This document shows, one piece after another, positions 9,022 through 16,820 of a stretch of DNA of 64,000 nt. The notes beneath the pieces were generated by a model, which worked only from the letters and a program-made list of their open reading frames with translations, made no database searches and was not told where the DNA came from. Source of the stretch: JAJFVC01 sp039698075. GTDB taxonomy: Bacteria; Planctomycetota; Planctomycetia; Pirellulales; Thermoguttaceae. The stretch spans positions 1 through 64,000 of the forward strand of contig JBDKTJ010000014.1 of NCBI GenBank assembly GCA_039698075.1, given 5' to 3'. Position 1 is the first letter of the stretch, and every line of letters begins with the position of its first letter. A program made the translations under genes and the position numbers.

Positions 9022-9939
9022 TTAGCGCTGCAACCCCACAAAGATGACAGGAATGGCGCGGTTTGGTTCGTCGCCCGGCTCACGAGGGAGGAAATTGACG
9101 TGGCCGTCCTCGAACATCGCATTGCGCCCTTGGCCGTCGTGGACCGCGATGTGTTGGCCGGGCACGTTGACGCCGGGGGCGTCGGCCAGAAGCGGCGACT
9201 GGAGCGGAGACGTTTCGGCGGGACGGTCGTCGCTGGTTCCGACGCGCCAAAGATCGACCGGCTCGTCGTTCTGAGCGACCCATTCACGCACATCCCGGAA
9301 GGGGAACTTCGTGGCCGGTTTCAGATTGGCCGAACCGCGCAGCGCGCCTTGAATCGACAGCCAGACGTCGGAGCACGCAGTCTCCGGTTCGCCTGCCCGA
9401 AGCAGCCAAGCGGCGTGTTCGCCCGCCCGGGTCAGACGCCCGTTGACGGCCAAATCCTCGAGGTCGTTGAGCTGATCGCGGCTGTATTGGCTCAAGGCCA
9501 AGCCGAACTGCCGCATGTTGTTTTGGCAGGCCGCCACCCGCGAGTTAAAGCGGCTGTCGTTCAGCGCCGGCAGGATCAAGGCCGCGGCCAACAGCAAGAC
9601 GGTCGCGACGGCGGCCACGTCGAGCAAACCGGCGCGAGACCGACCCACGGGCGGGGCCGGCGATGGAGTCATCTTGCCGGAAAAACGGCGGCGTCTTGAA
9701 GACGTCGCGTCGTCAAACCCGAACGCCGCGACATAGCGGCACGTGCGATCGGCCAAACCGGCCGGCGGTTCGAAATCGGGCCGCACGGCGTCCAACGGGA
9801 TCAATCGCCGCCGCCACTCGCGCCACAACCGGCGATACTGCGGGTCGCGCTGCAGGCGCGCGTCGGCGTTGCGTTGTTCGTCGTCGTCCAACGCTCCGAG
9901 CAGATGTCCCAGCAGTTGGTGATGCAATGGCTCGTTCAT
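9022..9939 (-). CDS. Membrane-anchored anti-sigma-like protein with pseudopilin-like C-terminus
   Basis: 305 residues. The N-terminal ~70 residues are charged and helical (LDDDEQRNADARLQRDP..), as in anti-sigma domains. A single membrane helix at about 107-129 (LLDVAAVATVLLLAAALIL) follows, and the periplasmic part starts with NNMRQFGLALSQYS and ends with FEDGHVNFLP. The last two resemble the conserved ends of planctomycete DUF1559 proteins. The ATG at 9939 leaves 112 bases to the ECF sigma gene upstream, which supports a sigma/anti-sigma pair. The combination of domains is read from pattern only. Confidence 0.6.
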   Translation of the reverse strand: MNEPLHHQLLGHLLGALDDDEQRNADARLQRDPQYRRLWREWRRRLIPLDAVRPDFEPPAGLADRTCRYVAAFGFDDATSSRRRRFSGKMTPSPAPPVGRSRAGLLDVAAVATVLLLAAALILPALNDSRFNSRVAACQNNMRQFGLALSQYSRDQLNDLEDLAVNGRLTRAGEHAAWLLRAGEPETACSDVWLSIQGALRGSANLKPATKFPFRDVREWVAQNDEPVDLWRVGTSDDRPAETSPLQSPLLADAPGVNVPGQHIAVHDGQGRNAMFEDGHVNFLPREPGDEPNRAIPVIFVGLQR

Positions 9940-10051
9940 GCAACAGGTCGTCCCTCGGTCGCCGGTTGTCGGATCGTTCGGCCCCTCACGAGGGACCAAC
10001 GCGTTTTCGAAACGGTTTCCATGGGTTTTGGGATGCAGTCCAAATTTTCGT

Positions 10052-10699
10052 TCAGTGCGGCAAGCGGACGCGACTGAGCGATTCCGTGAGTTTTTGCATC
10101 GCGATATGCAGCCGGCTCTTGACGGTGCCGATCGGCATGTCGAGCACTTCGGCCGCTTCGCGATATTTCAATCCTTGAAAATAAATCAACATCACCACCT
10201 GCCGCGACGACTCCGACAACGCGTCGACCGCGCGACGGAGAACGTCATATTGTTCGGCCGATTCGGCGTCCTCGGCGGGGTCCGGTTCCAGACCGCCAAG
10301 CAACTCGACCAACGTGCCGGCTCCCTCGTCCGTCGAACGCGACGCGGCACGATTGAGGCTGTCGAGCCGATGTCGACGATTGCGGCGTTGAAAGTCGATC
10401 GCCTGATTCGTCGCTATCGTGTACAGCCAAGGACGCACTTGTCGACCGGGCTCGAATTGATCGCACTTCAAATGAACTTGGAGGAACGTCTGTTGAAAGA
10501 CGTCTTCGGCCATCTCGGCGTCGCCCAAGTAGTGACGCAAGTAGCCGAACAACTCCTTTTCATATCGGTGGACCAACTCTTCAAACACCAGGCTGTCGCG
10601 GTCGGACCGATAGCTCAGCAGGAGCTTTTCGTCGGTCCACGACACCAAGGGGTTCGGGCCTCGGGCACGCACTTGCAACTGTTCTATCGTGCCGTTCAT
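10052..10699 (-). CDS. ECF-family RNA polymerase sigma factor
   Basis: 215 residues with region 2 (FEELVHRYEKELFGYLRHYL, then DAEMAEDVFQQTFL and RPWLYTIATNQAIDFQRR) and region 4 (LSESSRQVVMLIYFQGLKYR, then IGTVKSRLHIAMQKL). The linker is somewhat long and acidic. It directs RNA polymerase to a stress or envelope regulon that cannot be read here. The gene downstream is its likely membrane-bound antagonist. A perfect 15-bp palindrome lies 258 bases upstream of the start. Confidence 0.93.
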   Translation of the reverse strand: MNGTIEQLQVRARGPNPLVSWTDEKLLLSYRSDRDSLVFEELVHRYEKELFGYLRHYLGDAEMAEDVFQQTFLQVHLKCDQFEPGRQVRPWLYTIATNQAIDFQRRNRRHRLDSLNRAASRSTDEGAGTLVELLGGLEPDPAEDAESAEQYDVLRRAVDALSESSRQVVMLIYFQGLKYREAAEVLDMPIGTVKSRLHIAMQKLTESLSRVRLPH

Positions 10700-11260
10700 C
10701 TTTGCTACGCATCCTTCAAGGAAATTGTTCGCTCTGCGAGGCAGAAACGATTGCAGCCCGACCCTTTGGCTCGATTCGGCCTTTTCCTATCGTCGTATTT
10801 TACGCCGGTGGACCGCCAACGCACAGCAGACCCGCCGAAAGAGGTAAAAGTTACGGTTCCGGACCCGCCGCTTGGGTCAGACGCTCGTTGTTCTATCGTG
10901 CAATCGGCGCGCCGAATCCGCATGAAACCGTCGTCCACGCCTGGACCTGAACACCCGTTGCGTGACGCAACTGAAGTGGCCGAAACGCGTTAAGCCATTG
11001 CGGACTTTGCCGGCGGACGAACCCGGTGCGGCCTGAGAAGGTTGCCGTCGGGGCGAGACGTCTGACGTCAATCGGAGGACACGGCGTCGTCAAACCGATT
11101 GGACGGCGGAACTCCCCGACGGAAAACGTCAGCAGCCGCCGACATCACAGCCCTGCCCCGACAGTCGGCCGTGATGCCGACGGGCTGCCGAATGCGCAAC
11201 CATCGCGTCAACAGGCGCCCCGCAAGCCAACGAGCTTGCCCCCTGGGACGCGACGTTGCG
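10700..11260. other. Intergenic region with two identical palindromes
   Basis: No convincing gene is seen on either strand in these 561 bases. The notable content is the 15-bp palindrome GTTGCGTGACGCAAC at 10957-10971 and its near-identical partner at 11255-11269. Confidence 0.6.
10957..10971. promoter_or_regulatory. Palindrome GTTGCGT-G-ACGCAAC, candidate operator
   Basis: A perfect inverted repeat with 7-bp arms and a 1-bp centre. The same arms recur at 11255-11269 with T at the centre. It lies 258 bases upstream of the ECF sigma start. Function is inferred only from symmetry and recurrence. Confidence 0.45.
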
Positions 11261-11269
11261 TTACGCAAC
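11255..11269. promoter_or_regulatory. Palindrome GTTGCGT-T-ACGCAAC, candidate operator
   Basis: Second copy of the palindrome at 10957-10971. It spans the stop codon of the small zinc-ribbon frame (11261-11464). Confidence 0.45.
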
Positions 11270-11464
11270 TCGTCGATTCGTTTTTCCGAACGGTCCCTCT
11301 GCGTCGGACAGCCATCGGCCGGGTCGGAGCCCGAAATGCAGCGACCGTCGCTGGCAATTGGTGCAACGCGCCCAAACCATAAACCACGTCAAGGGCGGAC
11401 GCAACTTCGCACCGCCGTGCCGACTTTTACGGAGATTCGACGCACCGCATATGGGACATTTCAC
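11261..11464 (-). CDS. Small zinc-ribbon protein, hypothetical
   Basis: 67 residues beginning VKCPICGASNLRKSRHGGAK and containing a second cysteine pair, ARCTNCQRRSLHF. This gives CxxC-(~28)-CxxC, the layout of small zinc-ribbon proteins common in this phylum. The GTG at 11464 has AGAGG about 8 bases upstream. An open frame continues further upstream but without a start site or recognisable sequence. It lies between a methyltransferase and an ECF sigma gene. No function is known. Confidence 0.5.
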   Translation of the reverse strand: MKCPICGASNLRKSRHGGAKLRPPLTWFMVWARCTNCQRRSLHFGLRPGRWLSDAEGPFGKTNRRVA

Positions 11465-11593
11465 GTTTCGGTCCTCTCTTCGTTTCGGGTGAAACGAGCA
11501 GGACGCGAGACTATCCCATGGCTTGTCGTGTGAAAAGGTGAATTGGGCGAACGACCCTGCGATAAATTCCGCCCAGGGCGACAGGGATCGCAA

Positions 11594-12508
11594 TCAGAGC
11601 GTCTTTTTCTTGCCTCGACGCGGCTGGTTCGGCGATTTGTCCTTCAATCGTCGTCCATTGGCCGTGTTCGGAACGCTCAACAGCGGTTCGGCCGAGCCGT
11701 CCAACGGGTCGCCCGGGCGAATGTCGGCCAGACGCTCCGTCGCGCGCTCCGAATATTCGCTCGACAACTCGAACCCCAAAAAATGCCGGCCCAGTTTTTT
11801 GGCGACGGCCAGGGTCGTGCCGCTCCCGGCGAACGGATCGAGCACTAACTGGCCCTCGCGACTGCACGAACGAATGATCCGGCCCAGCAGTTGCTCCGGC
11901 ATTTGGCAGCCGTGCCAGCCGGCCCGCTCTTTGAACGTCCCGCAAACCCGCGGAAAATACCATGTGTTCTCGTCCGGCTGAAAACCGTCGGGAAGGTCTT
12001 GCGGACGGAGGATCCAGGTGTCGTCGGGCAGCCGTCCGACCGGATTGGCGCGGCGATCGCCGTAGACCAACTGGCGTGCCGAAGGGACGCGGATCGCCTC
12101 GACGTCGAACGTAAAATCGTTCGGGTCTTTGACCATGTGAAACAAATGGGCGTGCGAGCGGCTGAACTTCGATTTGCAATTGACGCCGAACGTGTAGTAC
12201 CACACGACCCAACTGCGGCAGCAGAGCTTGTGCTCCCGTTGCAGCAGGACTTTCAGTTCCGCGGCGTATTCGTCGCCGATGGCCAACCAGAACGTCCCGT
12301 TGGGCTTCAGCAGCCGCACCACTTCGGCGGTCCAGCGACGGCACCAATCCAAATATTGGTCGCTCGCAAGCCGGTCCTCATACGAATCGTACTGATAGCC
12401 GATGTTGAACGGCGGATCGGCGAAAGCCAGATCGACCGAGCCGGCCTTCCGCGGCTTCATGCCTTCGATGCAATCGCAATTCTTCAGCACGTCAACTCGA
12501 GAGGACAT
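11594..12508 (-). CDS. DNA methyltransferase (beta-class amino-methyltransferase)
   Basis: 304 residues of a DNA-modifying enzyme of the N6-adenine/N4-cytosine type. The catalytic DPPF motif (residues 32-35) precedes the SAM-binding FAGSGTT (about residues 226-232), the motif order of the beta class. DPPF favours adenine-N6 methylation. No restriction endonuclease or specificity gene is adjacent, so it looks like an orphan modification enzyme. The basic tail (RRGKKKTL) may contact DNA. Confidence 0.9.
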   Translation of the reverse strand: MSSRVDVLKNCDCIEGMKPRKAGSVDLAFADPPFNIGYQYDSYEDRLASDQYLDWCRRWTAEVVRLLKPNGTFWLAIGDEYAAELKVLLQREHKLCCRSWVVWYYTFGVNCKSKFSRSHAHLFHMVKDPNDFTFDVEAIRVPSARQLVYGDRRANPVGRLPDDTWILRPQDLPDGFQPDENTWYFPRVCGTFKERAGWHGCQMPEQLLGRIIRSCSREGQLVLDPFAGSGTTLAVAKKLGRHFLGFELSSEYSERATERLADIRPGDPLDGSAEPLLSVPNTANGRRLKDKSPNQPRRGKKKTL

Positions 12509-12535
12509 TCAGAAACTCCAGGACCAAGAGACGAT

Positions 12536-13936
12536 TTATTTCTTCTTGACTTCCGCCGCTCGTTTGCCGCGCGTGGCCCCGCTCGCCCGGCGTTCCGCGT
12601 CTTCCGACGATTTGACGCCCAGGAAGTACATCCGCTGCAACTCCCGCTGCATCTCATCGTTGGGCAAGGACAAAAGCCGGTCGCGTTGCTTGTCGGTCAG
12701 TCCTTCCTCGAAGAATCGGGCGATGCGCTGGTTGTCGGCCGCCGAAAGCGTCGCGCCTCGGGCGAGCCGCTGTCGCGATTGATGGCGAATCCAATTGGTT
12801 ACGACTTGCCATTGTCGCGAGACCGGCATCGACGCCAGACGTTTTCGCATCTCGGGGGCGAGCGCCGCACGCAAACGCGCCAAGTCGTCGTCGGTCAACA
12901 TCGGAGGCTTGTCGGAACCCGACGACATCGAACCGCGCCGACTCAACTCGAACAACAACACCCGGCGCTGCGCCGTGGGCGTCCATGCGGCCAGCTCCTT
13001 TTGTCGAGCCTCGGGCAGCAACGCCAGCAGTTCAGGCGCGTGGCGGACGGCGCAGTCCTCCAGCCACGTCCAAAACGCGTCGGCGTCCTTGCCTTCCAGC
13101 CGACGTTCGCTCATCGAACGCGACCGCTCCTCGCGAAGCCGTTTTTCAACCGCCGCCAACCGTCGGTCGGACGGCATTTCCGTCAGCTCGGCCCTCGCAT
13201 AGGGCGTCAGCGTCTTGAGCCAGTTGTAATAGCGCCGCATCACAAGCCGCAGCGCCGCGGCGTCGGGCGACGCGCACAAGGCCTCGTCGAGACGACCCAA
13301 CTGAAGCTGTTCGTCCGGTTCGAGCGATTCAAAGCGTTTTTGTTGTCGAAGCAACTGCTCCTTCTTGGCAGGCGTCATTTGTTCGACGCGTTGCCGCCGC
13401 TCGGACATCGACTCGCGCGACTCGGGCCGCGCGGGCGTGCGATCCGCCGCCGTGGCTTTCGCAAAAAGCTTGGCGTTGTAGAGCTTCTGCAAAAAATCCA
13501 GCGTCTTGACTTGCCGGTACGGATCGAGATTCTCCAGAATCGGCAGGTCTCGCAGCAAATTGCGGTTCGGGTCGGGCTGCAACCACCATACGATGAAAAA
13601 GCCCAGCAACGCGGCCGTCGTCATCGCAACGCCAACGGCCAACGTCCGACGGAGCCGCCGTCGAGGCGCCTCGGCCAGGCTCTGTTCGACGTCTTGACGC
13701 GCCGAAACCGCCACCATCTCGAGCGTGCTCCGGGCGAACTGATCTCCGGCGGGCGACGCGTCCAGATCGTCCAACAGATCCCACGTGCGCTCCATTTCCT
13801 GAAGCCGTCGGCGGGCGTCGGCGTCCGCGGCCAACTGTTCTTCCAACCGGCGGCTTTCCTCGACGCTCAACTCGCCGTCGAGGTAGGCCACCAACTGCTC
13901 ATCCAACTGTTGCTTGGCAGAGGCTTCGTCATGCAT
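12536..13936 (-). CDS. Anti-sigma-like membrane protein paired with the ECF sigma gene
   Basis: 466 residues. The N-terminal acidic helical part (LVAYLDGELSVEESRRLEEQ) is the usual start of zinc-less anti-sigma domains. A membrane helix at about 110-127 (TLAVGVAMTTAALLGFFIVW) is followed by a long charged helical periplasmic region with repeated L-P/T-x-x-R patterns. Its ATG lies inside the last codons of the sigma gene (8-base overlap, ATGCATGA), so the two are translationally coupled. It probably holds the sigma factor at the membrane until a signal arrives. Confidence 0.75.
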   Translation of the reverse strand: MHDEASAKQQLDEQLVAYLDGELSVEESRRLEEQLAADADARRRLQEMERTWDLLDDLDASPAGDQFARSTLEMVAVSARQDVEQSLAEAPRRRLRRTLAVGVAMTTAALLGFFIVWWLQPDPNRNLLRDLPILENLDPYRQVKTLDFLQKLYNAKLFAKATAADRTPARPESRESMSERRQRVEQMTPAKKEQLLRQQKRFESLEPDEQLQLGRLDEALCASPDAAALRLVMRRYYNWLKTLTPYARAELTEMPSDRRLAAVEKRLREERSRSMSERRLEGKDADAFWTWLEDCAVRHAPELLALLPEARQKELAAWTPTAQRRVLLFELSRRGSMSSGSDKPPMLTDDDLARLRAALAPEMRKRLASMPVSRQWQVVTNWIRHQSRQRLARGATLSAADNQRIARFFEEGLTDKQRDRLLSLPNDEMQRELQRMYFLGVKSSEDAERRASGATRGKRAAEVKKK

Positions 13937-14594
13937 CGTCGTGCACCTCGGTCGCCGGGCGAATGCCATGCTCGAAATACGGCTGCAAAACTTCCCGCAA
14001 ATTGTCGCGCGCCCGCGACAACAACGATTTCACCGCCTGCGTCGACAACTCCATCACCGAGGCGATCTCGGCGTAGCTCATCCCTTCGAATTTGCTCAAG
14101 AGCACCGCCATGCGCTGCCGCTCGCCGAGCGATTCGAGCGCCATTTGCACGATCTGCCGCGTTTCGGCCCGGGCCAGTTGTCGGGCGGGCATCTGGCCGC
14201 TGCTGGCCTGAAGCAGATTGTCCATCGGCCGGGCGCCCATCGGACCGCTGTCGCGCGTGCGCAACGTCACTTCGCGACGACGCGAACGGCTCCGCAACGC
14301 ATTGGCCGCCACATGGTTGGCGATCGTGAAAAGCCACGTCGAAAACTTCGCGCCCGGCTCGTAGGTGCCCCGCGAACGATAGACCCGCAAGAACACCTCC
14401 TGCGTCAGGTCTTCGGCCAAGTCGCGCTGGCCGACCAGATGGCAAAGGATCGTCAGCAGCCGGCCTTGATACCGTACGACCAATTCCTCGAACGCGGCGG
14501 CATTGCCGTCCCGCACGTCAAGCATCAGCCGAACGTCGGGATCCAGTGCGTATCGGCGGGCGGAGGAATCGCTAACGACCACGGCGGGTTCCAC
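13929..14594 (-). CDS. ECF-family RNA polymerase sigma factor
   Basis: 221 residues. Region 2 is FEELVVRYQGRLLTILCHLV, then DLAEDLTQEVFLRVY and FSTWLFTIANHVAANALRSR. Region 4 contains LGERQRMAVLLSKFEGMSYA and STQAVKSLLSRARDNLRE. A roughly 20-residue linker with glycine, proline and methionine separates them. It overlaps the anti-sigma-like gene by 8 bases. This is the second sigma/anti-sigma pair within 5 kb, and the two sigma factors are clearly not recent duplicates. Confidence 0.95.
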   Translation of the reverse strand: MEPAVVVSDSSARRYALDPDVRLMLDVRDGNAAAFEELVVRYQGRLLTILCHLVGQRDLAEDLTQEVFLRVYRSRGTYEPGAKFSTWLFTIANHVAANALRSRSRRREVTLRTRDSGPMGARPMDNLLQASSGQMPARQLARAETRQIVQMALESLGERQRMAVLLSKFEGMSYAEIASVMELSTQAVKSLLSRARDNLREVLQPYFEHGIRPATEVHDDA

Positions 14595-14833
14595 TCGGGT
14601 GAGACATGCGCCAACGACTTATTCTTGGATCTGTCTTTAGTGTACCTAGCGTCCCGGCGGTCGGCCACCCTCCCATTCCAACGGGGTGGGCGGTCTCTGT
14701 ACATTTTTCAAACTACCCACATCTCGCGATTTCGCTGGTTTCTGGCCACAACTTCGAAAATCGGTCTAGCCGCGTTCTTTGACGGCTACTATACTCTGCC
14801 ACCCCTGGAAATGGCTGTGGAGGCGGTGTGGTC

Positions 14834-15370
14834 ATGGCGTCGGTTCGTTCCAATCTGATGTCCGCCGGTCCGATTCTGCTCGGCGTGGCTCTCTGCATCG
14901 GCTTGACCGGTTGCGTCGAGCGGCGGATGACCGTTCGGACGAACCCGCCCGGAGCCTTATTGTACGTCGATGATTACGAAGTCGGCGTAACGCCCGTCTC
15001 GACCAGCTTCACTTATTATGGAACGCGGAAGATACGACTGGTCAAGGACGGCTACGAAACGCTGACGGTGACGCAATCGATTCCGCCCCCTTGGTATGAG
15101 TATCCAGTGCTGGATTTCGTGTCCGAAAACTTCGTTCCCGGCCAAGTCCGCGACCAGCGAACGCTCGATTTCCAGTTGCGTCCGCAAGTGGTCGTGCCCA
15201 CCGAACAGTTGATTTCGCGGGCCGAGCAGATTCGTCAGAATGTGCACGCCACGTCGACGGTTGCGGCGCCGGGCGCGACCACACGCACGATCCCGTCGTC
15301 CGGCCCCGAAGTCGTGCCCGCCCCACAAGCCGTCGGCGGTCAGCCCACCTATCCCTTGCCGCCGCGATAG
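14834..15370 (+). CDS. PEGA-domain lipoprotein
   Basis: 178 residues. The signal peptide ends in a lipobox, LTGC, so the mature protein is acylated. The first ~60 mature residues form a PEGA domain (NPPGALLYVDDYEVGVTPV..F.YYGTRKIRLVKDGYETL), a small beta-rich module found in surface lipoproteins of this phylum. The C-terminal third is low in complexity and rich in proline, alanine and threonine. The ATG at 14834 has GGAGG 11 bases upstream; a GTG at 14828 is less well spaced. Confidence 0.8.
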   Translation: MASVRSNLMSAGPILLGVALCIGLTGCVERRMTVRTNPPGALLYVDDYEVGVTPVSTSFTYYGTRKIRLVKDGYETLTVTQSIPPPWYEYPVLDFVSENFVPGQVRDQRTLDFQLRPQVVVPTEQLISRAEQIRQNVHATSTVAAPGATTRTIPSSGPEVVPAPQAVGGQPTYPLPPR

Positions 15371-15477
15371 CGGGCCGGGGAGGAAGGTTTCTTGCCGAAC
15401 GGCGAGCGAACATGCTCCGTTCTCGCACGGGTTCACCTCCCTTTCGCTCGGACCGACCAGATGGTACGCTGGCTCCG

Positions 15478-16554
15478 ATGCCACAATTCTTATTTGTCAC
15501 CTGTCAGGTCGGCGCGGAACGGGCCGTCAAGAACGAAGTGGCCCACGGTTGGCCTGCATTTCGGTTCGCCTATTCGCAACCGGGATTTCTCACGTTCAAA
15601 CTGCCCGAGCCCCACCAGTTGCCGGACAATTTTGACCTGAAATCGGTCTTCGCCCGAGCTTCCGGGTTCTCGCTGGGCAAGGTTGCCCATCCGTCTCCTG
15701 AAAAACTCGCCGAGGAAGTGTGGGGGAAGTGCGATAAATACACAATTCAGCGAATTCACGTGTGGGAGAAAGACCGGGCGGCGCCTGGCGACCATCGTTA
15801 CGAGCCTGGGCTGACGGATGTCGCCAGGGAGGTCCACCATCGGCTGATCGAGTGCTGTCCGCGTCCGCAGCATCTCGCCCGAACGGCGGCGGATTTGTCG
15901 GCGCCCGCCAGACAGGGCGAATTGGTTTTGGACTGTGTGCTGATTTCGCCCGAGCTTTGGTGGATCGGTTATCATCGGGTGGCGTCGGTCGGGTCGAGCT
16001 ACCCGGGCGGGATGATGTCGCTGGAGTTGCCGGAGGACGCGGTGTCTCGGGCGTGGTTGAAGATGGAGGAGGGTTTGCGGTGGTCGGGTTTGCCGATCCC
16101 CCGCGGGGCGCGTGTGGCGGAGATCGGCAGCGCACCGGGCGGGGCCAGTCAGGCGATGTTGGCTCGCGGGCTGGCGGTCACCGGGATTGATCCCGCGGAG
16201 ATGGCGCCCGTGGTGTTAAAGCACCCCAATTTTACCCATATTCGCCGTCGCAGTCCTCAGGTGCGGCGTCGTGAGTTCCGCAAAATCCGCTGGTTGACCG
16301 CCGACATGAACGTGGCGCCGAACTACACGCTTGACGCAATCGAGGCGATCGTGACGCATCCCGAAGTGAGCATCCGCGGCATGTTGTTGACGCTGAAGCT
16401 GCCCGACTGGCAGTTGGCCGAGCATGTGCCGGAGTATCTCGCACGTATTCAAAGTTGGGGGTACAACCTCGTTCGCGCGCGGCAGCTTTTGCACGATCGG
16501 CGGGAGTTTTGCGTGGCTGCGTTGCAGAAACCGTTCCGCCGCAAGTCGTGTTGA
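15478..16554 (+). CDS. RlmM-like SAM-dependent RNA 2'-O-methyltransferase
   Basis: 358 residues. The N-terminal ~170 residues resemble a THUMP-like RNA-binding region (FVTCQVGAERAVKNEV). The C-terminal half is a Rossmann methyltransferase of the FtsJ/RlmM kind: SAM-binding EIGSAPGGASQAML, acidic GIDPAEM, then TADMNVAP and a lysine in LLTLKLPDW consistent with the K-D-K-E 2'-O-methylation tetrad. E. coli RlmM modifies C2498 of 23S rRNA; the target here is inferred from similarity only. The start at 15478 removes a 22-residue extension with no ribosome site. Confidence 0.75.
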   Translation: MPQFLFVTCQVGAERAVKNEVAHGWPAFRFAYSQPGFLTFKLPEPHQLPDNFDLKSVFARASGFSLGKVAHPSPEKLAEEVWGKCDKYTIQRIHVWEKDRAAPGDHRYEPGLTDVAREVHHRLIECCPRPQHLARTAADLSAPARQGELVLDCVLISPELWWIGYHRVASVGSSYPGGMMSLELPEDAVSRAWLKMEEGLRWSGLPIPRGARVAEIGSAPGGASQAMLARGLAVTGIDPAEMAPVVLKHPNFTHIRRRSPQVRRREFRKIRWLTADMNVAPNYTLDAIEAIVTHPEVSIRGMLLTLKLPDWQLAEHVPEYLARIQSWGYNLVRARQLLHDRREFCVAALQKPFRRKSC

Positions 16555-16740
16555 CCCGCTCGGTGGGCGAAAATCCTTGGGACAAGGTCCGGCGATCGGC
16601 ATATTATTTGGAAAGCAAAAAGCCTTTTGTTGGCAATGTCTTCGCGCCGTGTCAAAGCGGAACACATCGGAGTGTCATTCAAGGAACAGGGAATGTTCCG
16701 CCGATTCACGCTGTAACGTGAGTCGCGAGTCGGATGATGG

Positions 16741-16769
16741 TTGACGTTCCCGGTGGGGACTCATAAAAT
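16741..16769 (+). promoter_or_regulatory. Sigma70-type promoter for the GND-repeat gene
   Basis: TTGACG (16741-16746), 17-bp spacer, TAAAAT (16764-16769). Transcription would start near 16776, about 45 bases before the ATG at 16821, which has GGAGG at 16806-16810. Confidence 0.7.
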
Positions 16770-16820
16770 ACCCATCTTCGCATTCTTTCCGGGCAGCTCA
16801 CGGCGGGAGGTTATAATCTG

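Noticed and set aside
10702..10993. Small frames in the sigma-factor upstream region
   Set aside because: No start signals and no similarity; codon composition does not follow the neighbouring genes.
11891..14329. An 812-codon plus-strand frame across the methyltransferase and anti-sigma genes
   Set aside because: It spans three minus-strand genes with recognisable domains and overlapping starts and stops. Its own sequence is Arg/Pro-rich with no domain.
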